From assembly GCA_000827495.1 (NCBI GenBank), contig KN817539.1:1-64000 (forward strand): a stretch of DNA of 64,000 nucleotides, given 5' to 3'. Positions 63,305 through 64,000 of this stretch are shown here, piece after piece (within the stretch, counting starts at the first letter, position 1; each line of letters starts with the position of its first letter). The translations under genes were made by a program, and so were the position numbers. Under the pieces are notes generated by a model. That model saw only the letters and a list, made by a program, of their open reading frames with translations. It did no database searches and was not told the origin of the DNA. The stretch is from Hypholoma sublateritium FD-334 SS-4. Taxonomy: Eukaryota > Basidiomycota > Agaricomycetes > Agaricales > Strophariaceae.

Positions 63305-63972
63305 TCATGATTTCTCAGATAGCAGAGTTCGTCCTTCATGGTCTACATCCTCTCGAAAGAGACCGCTCTTCGACAGATCGGCGCCAGTACCAGACAGAAT
63401 CTTATCCGCATCCGACTTGACATCCTTAGGATTGAGGCGGTATTGGAGCGGAATTATCCCCTTCCCAAATGTGACTGTGATATGATTCGCACAGAGTAAG
63501 GCAATAACCATGTTTACTAGGTGAAGGGGTGCCAAAGAGAAAACGGTTTTCCAGATGCTCCTGAGATTGGCTCGCTCGAAATCAAATAGTTGTGCCTTGC
63601 AGCCTGGCAGTCCCGCGCGGAGATAACATTTCTTGCTCGGAGCCGCCTCGTGCATGGAGCTGTAAAATCCGCAGCACTGCAAAGAGTCCTGGATGGTCCG
63701 CCTTCCGATTGGCGTAAAGTATCGACTCCAGGAAAGATTCAGCTTATGGTCCAGTGAGAGCGAATATCGCCGATAGCTTGTATAGCCAATCGCCAGAAGA
63801 GACAACATCGCCGGCCAGAGAAGAAGCCCATAAATAGCCAGAATAGGCCGAGAATTTAGCAGGGTACCCGTGATGCCTATGAGGGAGGTGAACAGAAGGA
63901 TTGATCCTGTCAAAGTGATGAGAATGAGGACGTCGTTATCCGCCACGAACATGACATCGGCTCCTTGCCAGG
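63305..63972 (-). CDS. Tetraspanin (Tsp2-like), 5' end beyond the window
   Basis: One long exon, 63972-63305, begins after a probable acceptor (cctag at 63977-63973) and runs to a stop, giving 222 residues of the C-terminal part. Three membrane helices are visible (starting at VLILITLTGSILLF, ILAIYGLLLWPAM and VFSLAPLHLVNMVIALL). Between the second and third lies the extracellular loop with the tetraspanin signature LQCCGFYS and further Cys in KKCYL and PGCK. The cytosolic tail has KGIIPLQYRLNPKDV. The first helix must lie past position 64000. Tetraspanins organise membrane microdomains; fungal Tsp2/Pls1-type members act in infection or hyphal development. Basidiomycete Tsp2 is the closest group by layout (inference). 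Confidence 0.85.
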
Positions 63973-64000
63973 CTAGGCGAAATACAATTATAAGATGTTT

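Overview
This window is nuclear DNA of a filamentous basidiomycete, most likely an Agaricomycete. The genes carry many short introns (mostly 45-65 nt, GT-AG, often with a CTAAC-type branch site) and very short exons. The gene content points the same way: a DUF6532 protein with an AT-hook, an opioid-growth-factor-receptor-domain protein, a Tsp2-like tetraspanin and a microexon-rich P450. The gene models below were spliced by hand. Each was required to keep frame across every junction and to match known family motifs. No database search was possible, so family names come from motif recognition.

Layout. (1) 1.1-5.2 kb: a head-to-head pair made of an unrecognised 225-residue protein (minus strand) and a DUF6532 protein (plus strand). 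(2) 5.2-26.6 kb: a gene-poor stretch containing one confident gene, an Ecl1/life-span-regulatory-factor-like protein at 15.5-17.0 kb. That gene sits inside a strikingly GC-rich, CpG-rich island (about 12.4-21.6 kb) full of spurious long ORFs. The flanks, 5.2-12.4 and 21.6-26.6 kb, are AT-richer and nearly empty, apart from a possible broken membrane-protein gene at 6.4-8.0 kb. (3) 26.6-28.3 kb: an OGFr-domain gene convergent with a small GSKIP-domain gene. (4) 31.0-48.8 kb: a dense housekeeping block holding a Cdc25-type Ras exchange factor, an F-box/beta-propeller protein, the mitochondrial Rho GTPase Gem1/Miro, a von Willebrand A protein, deoxyhypusine hydroxylase, the ribosome assembly factor Mrt4 and a dipeptidyl-peptidase-5-like serine peptidase. 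(5) 49.0-56.2 kb: secretory and accessory genes (small secreted protein, cytochrome P450, GH20 beta-hexosaminidase). (6) 57.3-64.0 kb: a long WDR7-like (rabconnectin-3 beta type) WD40 protein and the 3' part of a tetraspanin cut by the window edge.

Functional themes. Nutrient and growth signalling is represented by RasGEF and Ecl1-like. Translation is represented by deoxyhypusine hydroxylase and Mrt4, whose start codons are only 79 bp apart on opposite strands. Membrane and organelle biology is represented by Miro, the WDR7-like protein and the tetraspanin. Extracellular turnover is represented by GH20, the small secreted protein and possibly the peptidase. No rRNA, tRNA, CRISPR array or intact transposon was recognised. 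I did not find a clearly new multi-gene system. The best leads are the GC-rich island around the Ecl1-like gene, the orphan gene paired with DUF6532, the von Willebrand A protein without a visible kinase domain but with a GC-AG intron, and the 79-bp divergent promoter.
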